Positions 8,396 through 8,843 of a stretch of DNA of 8,843 bases are shown piece by piece (the stretch's first letter is position 1; the number at the start of each line of letters is the position of its first letter). Position numbers and translations under genes: made by a program. The notes beneath the pieces were generated by a model. That model did not search any database. It was given only the letters and a program-made list of their open reading frames with translations, and was not told the DNA's origin. The DNA lies in assembly GCA_964430745.1 (NCBI GenBank), contig CAYSHI010000250.1:1-8843 (forward strand), written 5' to 3'. Source of the stretch: CBDCGW01 sp964430745 (GTDB lineage Bacteria; Acidobacteriota; UBA890).

Positions 8396-8415
8396 CGTCT
8401 CAGGTAACTGACACG
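8396..8415 (+). terminator. Imperfect hairpin with GTAA loop after aacS
   Basis: CGTCTCAG (8396-8403) pairs with CTGACACG (8408-8415) at 7 of 8 positions around a GTAA loop, a GNRA-type tetraloop in RNA. It starts 14 bases after the aacS stop. The absence of a T-run makes intrinsic termination uncertain; it could instead protect the 3' end of the transcript. Confidence 0.3.
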
Positions 8416-8454
8416 TCGCATCGCGTCGTGATGGCGTCGCGGGCTCACCCCGCT

Positions 8455-8478
8455 TTGTACTACACTTACGTAGGACAA
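8455..8478 (+). promoter_or_regulatory. Candidate autoregulatory operator of the toxin-antitoxin module
   Basis: TTGTACTAC (8455-8463) and GTAGGACAA (8470-8478) form an inverted repeat with 8 of 9 matching positions and a 6-base spacer. It overlaps a -10-like TACACT (8461-8466) and abuts the Shine-Dalgarno AAGGAG (8477-8482), 5 bases before the antitoxin ATG. Ribbon-helix-helix antitoxins usually repress their own operon by binding such palindromes, so this placement is what autoregulation predicts. Binding itself is inferred. Confidence 0.55.
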
Positions 8479-8487
8479 GGAGCGGCA

Positions 8488-8754
8488 ATGCCCACGAGCG
8501 TCAGACTGGATGACCGGACCCGAAGGCTGTTGGAGCGGCTGATGCGTCAGAAGAAAAAGAATCAATCGGAAGTCATCCGTGAGGCGATCGAGGCCCTGGC
8601 GCGGTCCGAGTCGGCGAAGACCGACTCGTCGCCCTATTCGGCGGTCGCCGACCTCATTGGGTGCGTCGAGGGCGGCCCCGCGGATCTGTCGGAGAATACG
8701 GGACTCAAATTTGCCGAGCTGCTCGCCCGGCGGGGCAACACGGACGAGACGTGA
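8488..8754 (+). CDS. vapB: Ribbon-helix-helix (CopG/VapB-type) antitoxin
   Basis: The product is 88 aa. Residues 2-38 form a ribbon-helix-helix DNA-binding fold: a short beta strand TSVRLDDRT (3-11), helix A RRLLERLMRQKKKN (12-25), the turn, and helix B QSEVIREAIEALA (26-38). The C-terminal half, with DLIGCVEGGPADLS (55-68) and FAELLARR (75-82), matches the toxin-neutralising tail seen in VapB-like partners of PIN toxins. Start choice: ATG at 8488 follows AAGGAG by 5 bases and begins the beta strand. An in-frame ATG at 8428 would read through the operator palindrome and add 20 unlikely residues. The stop overlaps the toxin start in a GTGA arrangement (8751-8754), indicating translational coupling. 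The run of Lys/Asn/Gln codons around 8550 is more AT-rich than neighbouring genes, as is common for mobile toxin-antitoxin modules. Confidence 0.88.
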   Translation: MPTSVRLDDRTRRLLERLMRQKKKNQSEVIREAIEALARSESAKTDSSPYSAVADLIGCVEGGPADLSENTGLKFAELLARRGNTDET

Positions 8755-8843
8755 TCCTTGTCGACGCGGGCCCGCTGGTCGCCTTGATCCGTGCCAACGA
8801 CCGGCAACATGAGCGCTGCCGCGAGACGTTCGAGCATCTCGAC
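8751..8843 (+). CDS. vapC: PIN-domain toxin, VapC type (N-terminal 31 residues, runs off right edge)
   Basis: GTG at 8751 opens a frame of exactly 31 codons to the window end. The start MILVDAGPLVALI is the first strand of a PIN domain, with the first conserved acidic residue at D5 that would help bind Mg/Mn in the ribonuclease active site. PIN toxins of VapBC pairs cleave RNA, often tRNA or rRNA, when released from the antitoxin. The 4-base overlap with the antitoxin stop (GTGA) and the partner's identity support the call. The other acidic residues lie outside the window, so activity cannot be judged. Confidence 0.82.
   Translation, partial: MILVDAGPLVALIRANDRQHERCRETFEHLD

Overview
This is a GC-rich window with bacterial gene density. 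Export signals (Sec-type signal peptides, one twin-arginine signal) and an outer-membrane-type beta-barrel protein point to a diderm (Gram-negative) environmental bacterium. I cannot assign a phylum from the sequence. The mix of an exported DUF3604 protein, a class C-type serine hydrolase, a stand-alone radical SAM protein, acetoacetyl-CoA synthetase and a VapBC module resembles accessory or metabolic regions of uncultured Proteobacteria, Acidobacteriota and similar groups.

Layout. The left part is on the minus strand. Read in its own direction it holds an exported DUF3604 protein (complement 1467-3416), a small exported protein of an unnamed conserved family (complement 611-1237), and the N-terminal 172 residues of a beta-barrel protein with a His/Asp-rich segment after its signal peptide (complement <1-518). 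Gaps of 229 and 92 bases separate them, and the 92-base gap holds a strong stem-loop, so a shared transcript is possible but not shown. A 334-base divergent intergenic region (3417-3750) separates this block from the plus-strand genes. It carries an imperfect 21-bp tandem repeat and candidate promoters for both directions.

The right part is on the plus strand. It holds a Tat-exported class C beta-lactamase-like serine hydrolase (3751-5208), a radical SAM protein 32 bases downstream (5241-6131), a 237-base gap with two small perfect hairpins, acetoacetyl-CoA synthetase AacS (6369-8381), and a type II toxin-antitoxin module. That module is a ribbon-helix-helix antitoxin (8488-8754) overlapping by 4 bases a PIN-domain toxin that runs off the right edge (8751->8843). 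A near-perfect inverted repeat in front of the antitoxin is a good candidate autoregulatory operator.

How the genes work together. Four of the eight genes encode exported or envelope proteins. The divergent DUF3604 and serine hydrolase genes could share control through their common intergenic region. AacS activates acetoacetate to acetoacetyl-CoA in the cytosol and has no pathway partner here. I see no tRNA, rRNA, insertion sequence or CRISPR array, and no clear new multi-gene system. The observations most worth following are the phased 21-bp repeat with a possible tiny TTG-started ORF through it, the toxin-antitoxin operator, and three protein families of unknown function.
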